A stretch of DNA of 64,000 nucleotides from Suillus spraguei (lineage: Eukaryota; Basidiomycota; Agaricomycetes; Boletales; Suillaceae). Positions within the stretch are counted from its first letter, which is position 1. Each line of letters begins with the position of its first letter. A model generated the notes under the pieces. That model did no database searches. It was given only the letters and a program-made list of their open reading frames with translations, and had not been told where the DNA came from. Made by a program: the position numbers and the translations under genes. Below, one piece after another: positions 24,782 to 36,400 of this stretch. The DNA is taken from contig JABCPU010000036.1 in the NCBI GenBank assembly GCA_016800925.1, positions 186,001-250,000 on the forward strand, in the 5' to 3' direction.

Positions 24782-25689
24782 AGTTCGTAAGAGATTGAGT
24801 CAAATAGTCGAGACAATAAACAGCCTTTGAGTGCCAGATAGGTGATCGTATGAGGTTGGAGAGGTCAAGCACAAACGTTGTAAGGGACAAGGGAGTGTCG
24901 AAGAAGAGAGGAAATAGTCGACGGACAACGTCCACAGTCCACAAACATTGATTGTGAGAAGACACACATACCGAACGAAAATGTGACCCAAAGAAACGAA
25001 TCGTGGCCGATAAATTTTCCGAAAGTGGTGTCTGCAGTGGCTGCAAACAACAAAGTCAGTGATCTGATGTGACTTCAAGTATGAACAAAGAAAAACTTCA
25101 ATAGAAAATAGGCAACATCCACTCGGCCATATAAAACTTAAACCACTGGGAGTTTCGCGTAAATGAATTTCCTCGTGGTTTGATTATGCCGGCGCGTTGG
25201 TCATCCAAATATGAAGCATGGCTCACCTTGAACGTAAGGATAGTGTTAACGGAGGAGGCCGCGCCTAGGTAGTGCGTACAAAGTGAGTTACCGTTGGACG
25301 ACTTAACCAACAACTTGGTTTCAACCAGAGTATTGCTCACAATGCAGCGAACTTGAACAGAACAGAAAACTAAGCAGACTATGATACGGACGATTGCAGG
25401 TCCAACAAATTTGGATCCTGTCCTAAAACGGTCAGCGACGCGCTCAATTAAGCGGTATAACTAGGCAAGAAGCAAGAATGTCGCGTGCTGGGGGTATGAG
25501 GTGTCCTGCCTCCGTAGCTGGTTCGGTGTTACACACTAGTTTGCCCTAGTGATGTGTGCTGATGAGGGGGCTGGCAGAACAACGATTGTTTGCCCTCTCT
25601 TTGGCGTATGTTGATATTCGTCACGTGCATTTGTCTTTTGTTTCTTGATCTGTCATGATTCGATCGGCATGGAAGTACGAAATTGTAAT
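24782..25689. other. CDC25 upstream region
   Basis: Presumed promoter and leader of CDC25. No further gene is seen. Confidence 0.45.
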
Positions 25690-26620
25690 TTATACATAAT
25701 GGCCATGCCTACAATTGCTGGTCATACGCATAAACGTTCGCATCCCCGGTCTACATATGTGCTTTCCGTGAGACGGTATTGGATTCTGTAAATCTACTTG
25801 GTCGTCCGACCGCAGTAGAAATAATTTCAGAGACGACGCACGGTATGAACATATTTTGCATCTCCACATCATATCATGATGGTGATTCAGCAGTATCCAC
25901 TTGGAGATGGCAGGCGGCACACTCTACAATATCGATGATGGCCTTGAAGATGACAATCTTTGGTGAAAGTCAACAAACTTGACAGACCTCAGAATCTAAG
26001 GTTGTGCGTACGTTGCAACCATCGCTGTTAAGATATCGCAGCCCGTAGATCAAATACCTTCTGGCACTGCATCCCTCCTTGCTTCGACCGGCGCCATTAA
26101 AATTTTGTGCCCAGATATCTGACGCGGGCCGTCATATTCTCTTTCTCACTTACGTTCTTGATGCCTCCGCGTGTGACCTCGTACTCTCACATACGTGACG
26201 TGGACTTAGGCTTACCCCGCTGCCACGTATCTACTGGTGGCGAGGTAGTCAAGATTATACGGGTCTCAGGTGATAAGTCAATCTCACCACCCGAACAAGA
26301 TGGCTCGAATTTACTTTGCATCTGTCTCCCAGGACGTGTCGTGCAGGAGTTGGCGCAGCGTCGTTGGCATCCAAATTGTGAGTAGCTTAACGTTTGGGAC
26401 CTGATGGTGTTCGTGCTGCTCGCACACCGGAATTGCCCCATTCGTCTGATCACCTGCAGTGCCGCGGTTTTATAACATCAAGTTTCCGAACATATCTCGC
26501 GGTCTCAGATTCTAGTTCCAGAAATGTACACACTCGCAAGTAAAAGTGTCAAGTCTCCTTGTTCCCATCTACGTTGAGTGAAAGAAATACCCACAAGCAT
26601 AATAACATCTTGTACGTTGG
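25690..26620 (-). pseudogene. Dead tandem copy of the IAH1-like GDSL esterase
   Basis: The minus strand from about 26620 down matches the intact esterase at 26992-27959 along nearly its whole length, in order: VQDV.MLVG, then RKLDVI, then KLLTIW, then PETRIIL with PPVDT, then the ISDG-region remnant and a NHH-type tail. It is broken many times by indels and stops. The nucleophile block reads G-I-S-F where the intact gene has G-D-S-L, and the intron borders no longer fit. It lies directly downstream of the working gene on the same strand, so it arose by tandem duplication and then decayed. Confidence 0.85.
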
Positions 26621-26991
26621 CGGGTATATATTTCCTTGTCTTATGACCGATCGATCACTGGCAGGATATGATCTGAAGTTTGAACTCAGAAAATATTGAT
26701 GTTCACCCTAACCAGGTTGTGCTTTTCGACAGATTGCTGTTATTCGAAACGAGGATTTTGGATTGGGTATGTGGTTGTATGTAGGAGCAGTTGCTTATCC
26801 GTCTCAACAGTAATCTATGGATTCGAAGCGGCATCTCGCGAGTTTGTCATGTAGTCGGGATTGTGTGGCCGATATCTACAGCTTGCAGTCCCCCTTCTCA
26901 TCTCACCACATGTACAAACACGATCTAATACATCACAAATATAAGAGAAGTTAACGATACGCTCACGTCTGTGACTAATCAATATTCAGGA

Positions 26992-27959
26992 CTAAAGTTG
27001 CACTTTCCGTTTCATCAGAGATGATCTTGGATTTTGTGCATCCACTTGGTCCCAGCTGCAGACAAATACATTAGCATCCTGTAGCAAGAATAATTCAACG
27101 AGGACGCACGGTATAAACACAGTTTGCATCTTTCCATGTGCTTCCCAAGTAGGGTCTAATTCGGGATACACGCGCTCCACAATGTCCATGATAGCCTGGA
27201 ATACGATCTTTAATCTTGAAAGTTAGCAAGCCTGACATTTCAGAATTCGAGTTTGCGCGTACGTTATAACCATCGCTGGTTAGATGTAGCCCATCGTTCA
27301 GGTATTTTTCGCATGCCTCTTCACTTCGACCAGCGGCATCGAATATCTTTGTCCAGACATCTGCGACGGGCACATTCTCTTTCTCACCTACTTCCTTGGC
27401 AGCCTCCGCGTACGACCTTGTAGTCTCGAACACACGACCGGCAGTCCATTGTTTCGTATTTACTGGCGGCGGGGTGATCAAGATTATACGAGTCTCAGGG
27501 GAATAGTATGCTGAAGTCGGCGATTTCACCATTTGAATGATATGGCTTAAATTTTCTTTGTATCTGTCTATCGGGACGTGCTGTGGGCTGGGAGCAGGTG
27601 CAGCGTCGTTGGCGCCGTACCAAATTGTGAGTAACTTAATCTGCGGAACGTGATGTTGCTCATGCTGTTTGGCAAAGATCTACGAATACGCTCAATACAA
27701 TTTATAAGATAACAAAATTGGAAATCACCTGCTCGCAAATTGGAATAGCCCAGTCCGTTTGATAACCCCCGAGGCCACGGTTGATAACATCAAGCTTCCG
27801 ACAGTACACTTCTATACGTCGCATCTCAGACCATAGTTCGTACCAAATGATTGTGATATGCGTACCTGCAAGTAACTGCGCGAAGCCTCCCTGCTCCCAT
27901 CCACGTTGAGTGAGGGAGTCACCGACGAGCATGACAACATCTTGTACATTGGCGGCCAT
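26992..27959 (-). CDS. IAH1: IAH1-like GDSL esterase (isoamyl-acetate hydrolase type)
   Basis: Five exons (27959-27866, 27811-27729, 27679-27263, 27207-27119, 27055-26992) encode 248 residues, the size of Iah1. The SGNH blocks are in order: VMLVGDSLTQRGWEQGG (Ser about 15), NRGLGGYQTDWA, WYGANDAA, and the catalytic pair in LNDGLHLTSDGY (Asp188, His191). These enzymes hydrolyse short acetate esters; the yeast one acts on isoamyl acetate. The tail DQVDAQNPRSS fits the family. The last intron (27118-27056) is my least certain junction. The gene is divergent from SEN34 across 303 bases. Confidence 0.9.
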
Positions 27960-28262
27960 ATCTATCTCGGTAGGCTAGATCTATCCTCGCCTTTCGACCA
28001 ACTTGAATCAGTATTGATGGACGTCCAGAGGCATTTACTTGTGTTGCTCACCAAATTACTGATCTATTCGATGGTTTGAAATGAAGGGGTAACAGGCTGT
28101 AGAAACAAATCATGACCTTACTTATCAACTTATGCTGCATGCGTGTAGTACGGCATTCCGCATCACGAGTCATGTGGTCAAGTTTGCTTATGTAATATGA
28201 AAGCCTATTCAGTGACAACTACTCAGTACCCTCGCCGAGTGCAATTAGGCAGAATCATAGTA
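27960..28262. promoter_or_regulatory. Divergent promoter of the GDSL esterase and SEN34
   Basis: The two start codons face away from each other across 303 bases, so both promoters must lie here. No TATA box is obvious. A CACGAGTCATGTGG segment with an E-box-like core lies near 28163-28178. Confidence 0.4.
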
Positions 28263-29394
28263 ATGACCCGACCTATATTGCTTCGAGTCTCGAATTTCAA
28301 AGCCTACGTGTGGGACGTTCACGGCAGGTCGTTATCGTAACCTGATGTTGACACTGTCTAATCTTGCACGAACAGATATCAACATCCTACGATCGCATCA
28401 TCATATATGCGGCGTCCTTACTGGGACCCTTCCACACCTGTCCTCCCAGAATATATTCTTAGGATTACCTCTTCAGCTGATGCCGGAGGAGGCTGTCCTC
28501 CTCGTTGAAAATGGTCAGTCGTCTTTAAATTTATGCACCTCATTCACCAGTGGCGATCATGTGTTTAGGAATTGCTGTGTTAGTGGACGACCCCAACGCC
28601 CATCACGCTCCGTCTCAATCAGCTCTGAAACTCTGGAAGGAAGCGCGCCTCAATGATGCAAGGCGACAAATAGCTCTCACAGAGGAGAAAGGGTTCATCG
28701 AAGCTTCTAACCCTGACCGCGCCATGTCTGAAAATGCTAAGCGTAAGCGCAAAGAACGAGAAGAGCGTCGGAAGGCCAATGCCGCTTCAAGCATTTCTGC
28801 AGAAGATAACCCACCTCCTGATCCCACATCTGCAAATCCCTCACAGGCTGTCATCGGTCAAACCCCAGATGGCGCTATGGTAATGCCCTCTGAATCATAC
28901 AACATCAACATTCCTGCGTCCTCATCCAAGTTGGAATGGTACGCGCCGCACTCCAACATGTCCTTAACTATCGCACGCGAAGCTGGCATATGGCTCTACC
29001 CCTCGACCCTACAAGAGCGCGCACGCTGCGGCGTCTTTCGCGATTTGTGGGAGAAAGGATATTACATGGGAGGGGGAATTAAATTTGGTGGCGAGTATTT
29101 AGTCTACCCTGGTATGTTCTCCTTTCTATTTGAAGACCTTCTCGCCCCGCCACCCACGCCTATCCTCGAAAGTGCTGACCTGCGCTATTCGTCCTATCAG
29201 GTGACCCTCTCCGTTATCATTCGCATTTTGTCGCATCGGTCGTTGAAGCTCCGGATGCCGCACTCCGCCCAATGGAAATTGTCGCACATGGCCGTCTTGG
29301 CACTGGAACAAAGAAGGCGCACTTGCTATGTGAATGGAATGATGAAACACAAGCTGTGTCATATTTATCTGTCGAATGGGCAGGGTTTGGATGA
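28263..29394 (+). CDS. SEN34: SEN34, catalytic subunit of the tRNA-splicing endonuclease
   Basis: Four exons (28263-28323, 28376-28513, 28569-29111, 29201-29394) encode 311 residues. The N-terminal domain has RVSNFKAYVWDVHD, then ICGVLTGTLPHLSSQNIFLG and LQLMPEEAVLLVEN. A charged coiled region (KRKRKEREERRKAN) leads to the endonuclease fold: RCGVFRDLWEKGYYMGGGIK, then VYPGDPLRYHSHFVASV and TGTKKAHLLCEW. The Tyr/His/Lys triad is Tyr246, His256 and a Lys at 285-286. Sen34 cuts the 3' splice site of tRNA introns within the Sen2/Sen34/Sen15/Sen54 complex. The first intron (28324-28375) begins GCAGGT. A later ATG at 28345 avoids it but loses the conserved first 20 residues. Confidence 0.95.
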
Positions 29395-29504
29395 ACCTTG
29401 AATAGCATGTAGAAGCGACTGTGCCTCATGTCAAAACTTCAGAACCACGTTGTTTTCACCCCAGCCATTTGTCCACTGATTTCATCATTATCAAAGATTT
29501 TATA
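29395..29504. other. SEN34 3' flank
   Basis: Short 3' flank; no feature beyond the expected transcript end. Confidence 0.4.
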
Positions 29505-29760
29505 GATTCTATAGAAACATAGGATCGTGAAAGTTGCGCTCACTATTAGCGAATGGCAAGTGTGAGTCGAAGTTGCCTGTAAGATCATGATTATGACGCC
29601 ATAAAAATCAGACAGTCCTTCTTTCGCCTCCCAGCAATAGGCCTCTTTCCAGAACCCCTCGTGTGCCCAGAAGGGGAAGGCCCCAACTGATCCATGCAAA
29701 CATGCGCGTCGGTAGTTTCATCTCAGACGGAGATGTAAAATTCCAGCAAGTGATTAACAA
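29505..29760 (-). pseudogene. Relic of an EI24 gene 3' end
   Basis: About 170 bases match the 3' end and 3' UTR of the intact EI24 gene (near 40545-40700): TAGGATCGTGAAA, TTGC.TGTAAGATCATGA and CCATAAAAATCAG are shared in order, at roughly 80-85 percent identity by eye. On the minus strand the coding end reads GRRKKD, as in the working gene, but the stop codon has changed and the frame runs on. Upstream the similarity fades within about 100 bases. A truncated, decayed duplicate is the simplest reading. Confidence 0.7.
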
Positions 29761-30441
29761 CAAGCTCGTATATTGAGGAGCCCACCTTTGAGTTTGACGA
29801 TTCAGCCATCCAAGCCGTGACCCAAACAATACGATGACCGGTGTAAATCTTTCGTGGAAAGACTCGTTTACAAGGGGAGATCCTGATCAAGATGGACATA
29901 TTACATAAGTGAAGTTCAAAGCTCACACACAATGGTGCCACACATGTTACTCTTGAATTGACGCCTATTTCTACTTATCTACATCTTTATATCGATCTTC
30001 ATAGCTAGGGTCACTGAACGACGTCCTATGTAATCTCAGACGACCTTCGAAAATATCCTCCCTCCAGTAAACGAGCCTCAGCTTGCGGCTCGAATCATCG
30101 TTGAACTGGAGAACTTCATATCCTTTGTACGATACACATGGCCCCACTATTATAATATTTGGCCACTCATCGTCCACCAGAAGGTATCTTACACCCAAAT
30201 TTCCGGTTATGGCTTACTGCATATGTCTGTGGATTGATGGCCGATAGGCCATGCAGTGATCTGCACATTGGACAAAAAGGCTCAGCGCAGACCCAGGCGC
30301 GAGGGTATCCAAATCATCCAAATCATGAGGCCTCTTATAAATATTCCTGTATACTTCTTATGAGCTCCTGCCTTTGACCCACATCCCAAGATCGTCACCA
30401 ACCTCAGTTTTTGATAAACTGACACCATATATTAAATTGAC
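29761..30441. other. Intergenic, promoter of the DUF3638 gene
   Basis: No gene is recognised; a 75-codon minus-strand frame at 29971-30198 has no support. TATAAATA at 30336-30343 lies about 100 bases upstream of the DUF3638 start and is a good TATA box candidate. Confidence 0.5.
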
Positions 30442-33400
30442 ATGTCTGTCGCCTCAGAAGCCTCCCAGACCGATGTCTTGGAGTATATCATTACCCACAT
30501 ATTTTGTCCCGTCCAATTACCGCAGCACAGCGATTATACTCTCGATAACGATCGCTCCCTCCTTGATGTTGCGCTAGGCTCGGCTCGCAAATTTGTGAGT
30601 TCGTTGCCCAACCATCATCAGGAGCAGTGGAGTCCTTCGTTGAAGATGCTGGAGAGCCTTGCTGTTGCGATGACTTCTCCTTCCCTGAATGTGGACGTCG
30701 TTGAGTCGCAGATCAAATCTATGCAAGTAGGAGGTATGCACATAGTAACTTTTGGCGCCAAATATTAACACATCAAAATTTCTTTATAGATATTCTCGCA
30801 TATCTGATTCATGAACAAAATGCGGCTGTAGTGCTTCGTAGGCTCGATACGAAAACCATCTTTGAATCCTTTGAAGTTTCACCACCGGCATCTGCTGTCA
30901 TGGAGGCAAAGGGGAAGCTTCTGTGCTCATATCCAGGACCCGCGATCGCCGTATCAAACTTGGTGGTGGATAACCCTACCTTTCCTCCCGAGCTGGTGAA
31001 CTTTCTCTCGCATATGAGCTCTGATGGGTTAGATCCCACTGCAGCTCTGCAAGGAGAGACTGTACATCCTCGTTATATCACCCAGCTTCTCACTGATATC
31101 CTTTACGCCTTCGGCGAGCCTGCTGATATCCCTCGTATTCGAAAACGTATATGCGATGATGCGTTACAGTCTAACGCCACACACCCTTGGCGAAGATCAC
31201 CCATCTGGCTCGTCATAAGGGTTGTATTGCAGACATCTCTCGAGCGCACAAGCCTTGGACGAAATAGTTACAAGGCTTTCATGGCTTCTCTCATGACCGA
31301 CCTCGTGTCTAAAGCGCTTGAGGGGGATATGTCGAGCGATCTGCTCTACTCCATGTCCATTAAAATCAGTCGCCGTTTGGTGAAGCTTCAGGCCGAAGAT
31401 GAATTCTCAGCAATCGCGATGCACAAAGCTACGCAAGATATAAAAGACCGACTGGAGCTGCGCTGGAAGGATGTTCAGGCGGCTCAAGCGGAATCCCCTC
31501 ATTGGGATGCCTCGGAGGCAAATATCAGAGACACCAGGCTTCCTTTGATAGAAAGCAAGGAGTATATCGCCTCTATCCTACATCCTACCCATGCCCAACC
31601 CACTGTGGTAGACTTTCGGCCTCATCATCGCCCACGGGGCACTATTGACGACTTCCTTGGTCCTGACGCCAATTTCTTCGAAAGCGCTTATGCCGAAGAC
31701 TCCTTTGTAGCACTTTCGGATTTCGAATATGTCATCGAGCGGGACATTGATGGCTGGGTGGATCGTGTCATGAACCTCGATGCTGCTTACATTGACGCCG
31801 CTTGCATGGCCATTCAAGCACGCGCTAAAGGTTATTCCACCAGAGCACAACTGTCCTATTCCGGAAATCCTGAGAATATATCCATCATGCTGCTCACGCT
31901 GTTCGAACTCTGGGTTGCACTTGATAAGCTTGCTGTCAAGTCAATCCCTCTCCTCATGGAGTACTCTCCGGAGATCCCAGATACCATATTCAATCGCCTT
32001 CTCCTTCAAAAAGCTGCCGCCATAGAACGACTCAGAGTTCTTCAACAATATGTTACCGGGCGCTGCACCCGCGATTCACTCTCGGTCTTCTCGGATGGGA
32101 TAGACATGCACACATTTGCAGTTCGTTACTATTACCAATCTGAGGAGCTGCAGTCATGCAAGCAGCGCATTGAAGACGATGCAAATGCGGAGCGTCAAAA
32201 ACGAATTGCAGATCTTCGCCACAAAAGCAACAGTTACCAGCGTCTCACAAATGAAATTAACGCTCTCACGTGCGACTACTACAGACACTGGCGAGGTTGG
32301 CTCCAACATGACAATAATTGCCGTCGGTGCGAGAAGCTGCAGGAGAGGAATAGCCTTTCTATTGAAGTCCATGAATGGCCGCTTCCAGACTCCGTCTATG
32401 ATGCAGCAGCAGTTGTATTCGAGCTCGGTGCCCCGATTGCTTTCAAGATGTGGCGATCTTTCACCTTTCACTTTCTTTACGATATATGCACTCCAACCTC
32501 ACAGCGGATTCAAAGTGCGAGGCAGTACATCCTGCTCGCACATTACGCGCCGCTCTCACGTTATCACGTAGAGCATCCTGGTCAACGCATCACGCTGGCC
32601 TCCATGACAAAGCCCCCCCAGGTCTCTTGCAAATCCTTCCATGCATTGAAAGTGACATCTTCGTCAACAATATCAATAATCAACTGCGCTTCTTTCTTTA
32701 CGATACGACCAGTGATGTTTGGGCTTCCAGTTCGTTTCGACAAACTGACATATCTGATATCTGCACCCACATGCTGCCAAACGGTCCGTACCATGGACTA
32801 CAGTATTACCTATCGGGTACCCAGCACACCTCTAACGAGGTCTTGGCTAGCCAGGCTACATGTCATGCCGAGTTGACGCTTCACGAGTTCATCGCTTTTG
32901 GAGGCCTCCGTAGTGGCAACCTTTTGCAATGGATCAATATCCTCCGTGAATTGCGAGCACGCACGCTCACACTTCGTGATCCTGCAGTCCACTTGCTACT
33001 GCTACAGGCTAGTTGGGAGGTGGGAACACTTTCGGCCGACGGGTCTAGGGCATGGCACAACGACCTGAAGACCTCAGAATTTGGACACGCCCTTATTGAT
33101 GAACTCCAAAACTTGAAAGTAAGCGTGGAAGCCAATTGGTTGGAGGGCACAACGATGTCAACAATCTCCGTTCTGGTATCTCGCCTTCTCTCATCAGCAG
33201 AGGATTTCAATGTCATCCAACGATCATACAAGCTACTGAGAGCTGTCCGAAAGACGACGTTCGGGTGGGTGCAAGAGCTATCCAAAGCTCATGCCCCAGA
33301 CGAAAAGTCCAGTCGTGAACGCCAAGCCCGTGTTCGTGACATGGCAGCAACTTGTCTCAGCACCTATGATGTTGGCCCAGACAATATCGCAGCACTCCTC

Positions 33401-36400
33401 CAATCGCCAGAGGACTTGGAGATCCTGGTGTACTGCTCCGCTACAGTGGTGAATAACATACCTCTAGATCTCCACACTCTCCCGATAATCCCAAGATTAC
33501 TTCTTGAACGCAACCGTCGGTTGTCTCACTTTTTGGAGACCTATTTGCGACACTATGTGGAAGATGACCAAGAAGGACTTGATTCGGCAGTGAAGCATCT
33601 TTGGCCTGCATACCAGCGCCACACGGGCTGGGAAGTACTTGAATCTCCAAACTCTCGGTGTCTCAGATGTGAAACAGCGCCCCTTGACGATTTATCTCGC
33701 CAGACCGTTCATTTTGATATGTTGACGGGTCGCCTATTGGTCGACGGCAAGCCATTAACCAGGCTACCAGATTGCTTTTTGCGGCATCCTAGCTACATCG
33801 TCCTCTTTGGTCATGTGAGTTTTCTGCCTTGCTAGTCAGCCAGCCGTCTCATACACCGAGTAGCAAGTGTTTGATGTTTTTCCCACAAAAATTCCCGGCA
33901 TGGAGTTTATTGCCAAGGCTGTTATACATCGTTTTAAAGTGAGTTGGTACAGTCCAGGACAAGAGCCAAAATTTAGATGTCCTTTTGCAGATACTTTTCG
34001 GGATGCGCAGCGGAGATATTGTCATTCAAGCACAACATGAAAATGGGGACCTCCTTGAGCTGATACCTCCGGGGAAGCTTGAGCTGGACATCCCCGTCTT
34101 ATGGTCAAAGATCACGTGCATTGGCTCAACCTACGCACTCGTGGGATCGAATTTCGTCCAATGGAGAGACTATGGGAGCCTTCCCACGAGAACTGGGTGT
34201 TGCAGTTCACGGAGGACGGGGAGTCAGTTGCACGGCGTGGCCAAACAACTTTGTTCGACATTCGGAGTCACACTTTCTGCATGATAGCAAACACATTAAG
34301 GCCGCTCGAAAACTCCCAATACCTAATTGTCACTCGCAACGTGGATGTAATCAAGGTCGACCTCCCTCGGTTCGGACTCTCTTTCTTTATAGACAAAGAT
34401 GGAGACTTGCATTCGCGGAACCAGAGAGGCATGGTTGTTGACAAAAATCAGTCCACTGGTACAATGCTTGGACTTGTTGACCAACTTGTTTTGCGCCCAA
34501 AAGATCGACAAACTCATAGCGACCGCCGTGTCATCATCCCCCAAGGGGATGTGGTAGTAGAGCCCAGCGGCCACCATGTCCAGGTCGTCATCCACACTGA
34601 TCCTAATCATGTTCGCCGTTCCTATCACTGTTACACTATTGACACGGAACTATGCCGCCTGACGGGTAACGTTGGTCTCACGAACAAACTTTACAAGGCG
34701 TACTTGCACGCCGTGTGCAGTGCTCATGTTCCAGATCCGTTGACTCGACGCACCGGTTTGGAAGAAGCCATGTATTTGCTGCAATCTGCGGCATGTTTTT
34801 CCTTCATGAAGCTGGACCCATTCGACTGCGAGCTTCTAGCTCGATAGGTTCCTTGACCGTCGATCGGATATGGTCCACCGCTAGCGGGAAGTCGCAGGAG
34901 GTCCACTGGCAACGCGGCTTATCATCTTATATCCAAAGTTGCGCATTTACCATGCTGCCAGGGACATAGTCCAATATGCACAGAAGCTGCAGGTGCTCAG
35001 CGAAACACCAGTTTCAGTTTGTCCAGACTTTCCAGCACGCAATGAATCCCTCCTGGAACGTGCTTCTCAGCGGTCAATTTTCCTATACTCCCATGATCCT
35101 GTCAATTCCTTCTATCCTAGCAAATCGTCGAGCAGTGAATATACTTCCAGGGATGTTTACCGTTGCTCAACCGACGATCAAAACGCTTTTGATTGTGCAC
35201 GCATGGTGCGCGACTGGAGTATCACACTTGAGCCTTGCCAGGCGCTCTACGATGTCTTCGTTCGGTGGAATAATGTTTCTGGGACAATACGTGGCATATC
35301 CCTCCGATATGACCGAGAGTGGTTGAAGCCTGACTTTGCCAAGAGATGGATGACTATCTACGAACTTTGCTGCGATGCAGACCGGGAGACTCATACATTC
35401 CAACTCGCTTTCACGTTACCGGCCATAGCTTACTCCTCGGAGAATGTGGGACTTGCCGCGACTATGTTCGCATTTGCGGCTATTCCTGAGTTCCGTACAA
35501 TCTGCTCCCCCGCATATGATACATACGACCTTTCTTTTGGGATCAAACCCCTCGAACAGGATCTCTGCCACCATATCTCTTCCCATACTACCTTCTACAA
35601 AAGTCCTGAGGCATCGTGGTCTAGTTACTACGACGAATCATTGCATGACTTCAACAATCGACAACAAAGGCACTTCCAATCTGAGTGCCTACGCGAAGAG
35701 CAGGTGGCGGTCCGTGTCCTTCTTGATTCTTGGCCTTGCTATTCCGTCCCTGCACACGCTCTGCAGTGTCTAAGCGACGCCCGATACGACAAGCCCACCC
35801 TGAGCACTGCCCTTGAAAAGCGATACTCGAACTGCTATCGCATCTGGTGTCTAAAGGCATATCTAGATCGTGTACAGAATGTGCTTGATGAAGCGAGGCG
35901 GACTTTCGTGCCCTCCATCAACCAATCGTACGCATTCACCCCGAGCAATTCAGATGTTATATCAATCACCACCACTGTTCTTACCGAAGACCTGCTCAGA
36001 AAGCCTCCACCAGTCATCAAATTACTTCCTGACCCTCTCAAGCAGAGTAATACTGTACTGAGCGGTAGATTCTCGGGCAGTGGGCTCGATTCATCTCTAT
36101 TGGAGGATGTCATCTCGACTTTCTCGCGATGTCGATTGGACCAGTTCGGTACCCACTATGCCGAACATCTAGAAGATAGTAGAATCGATCTAGAGAACGA
36201 ACAATCACCTATTTTACCAGACCCAATCCACTGGACCGCCGACATGTTGCAACATCATCATGTGTGGTGCAACAGGCTTTATAATAACGCCTTTCGCAGA
36301 TTGGAAGAGCATCTAGCTCCTGCAGGTTTGGTGGAAGAGAGTTTATTCCATTCTGGACAATGGCCGCGCATTACCGTCACATTTCTTCTTGGTCTTCTCG

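Noticed and set aside
28345..28375. Later ATG as the SEN34 start, avoiding a GC-AG intron
   Set aside because: It would lose the conserved RVSNFKAYVWD N-terminus, which is present upstream and joins in phase through the GC donor.
32612..32620. Programmed -1 frameshift at the C7 run
   Set aside because: CCCCCCC could be slippery, but five other breaks in the same gene lack slippery heptamers, and no downstream structure was evident.
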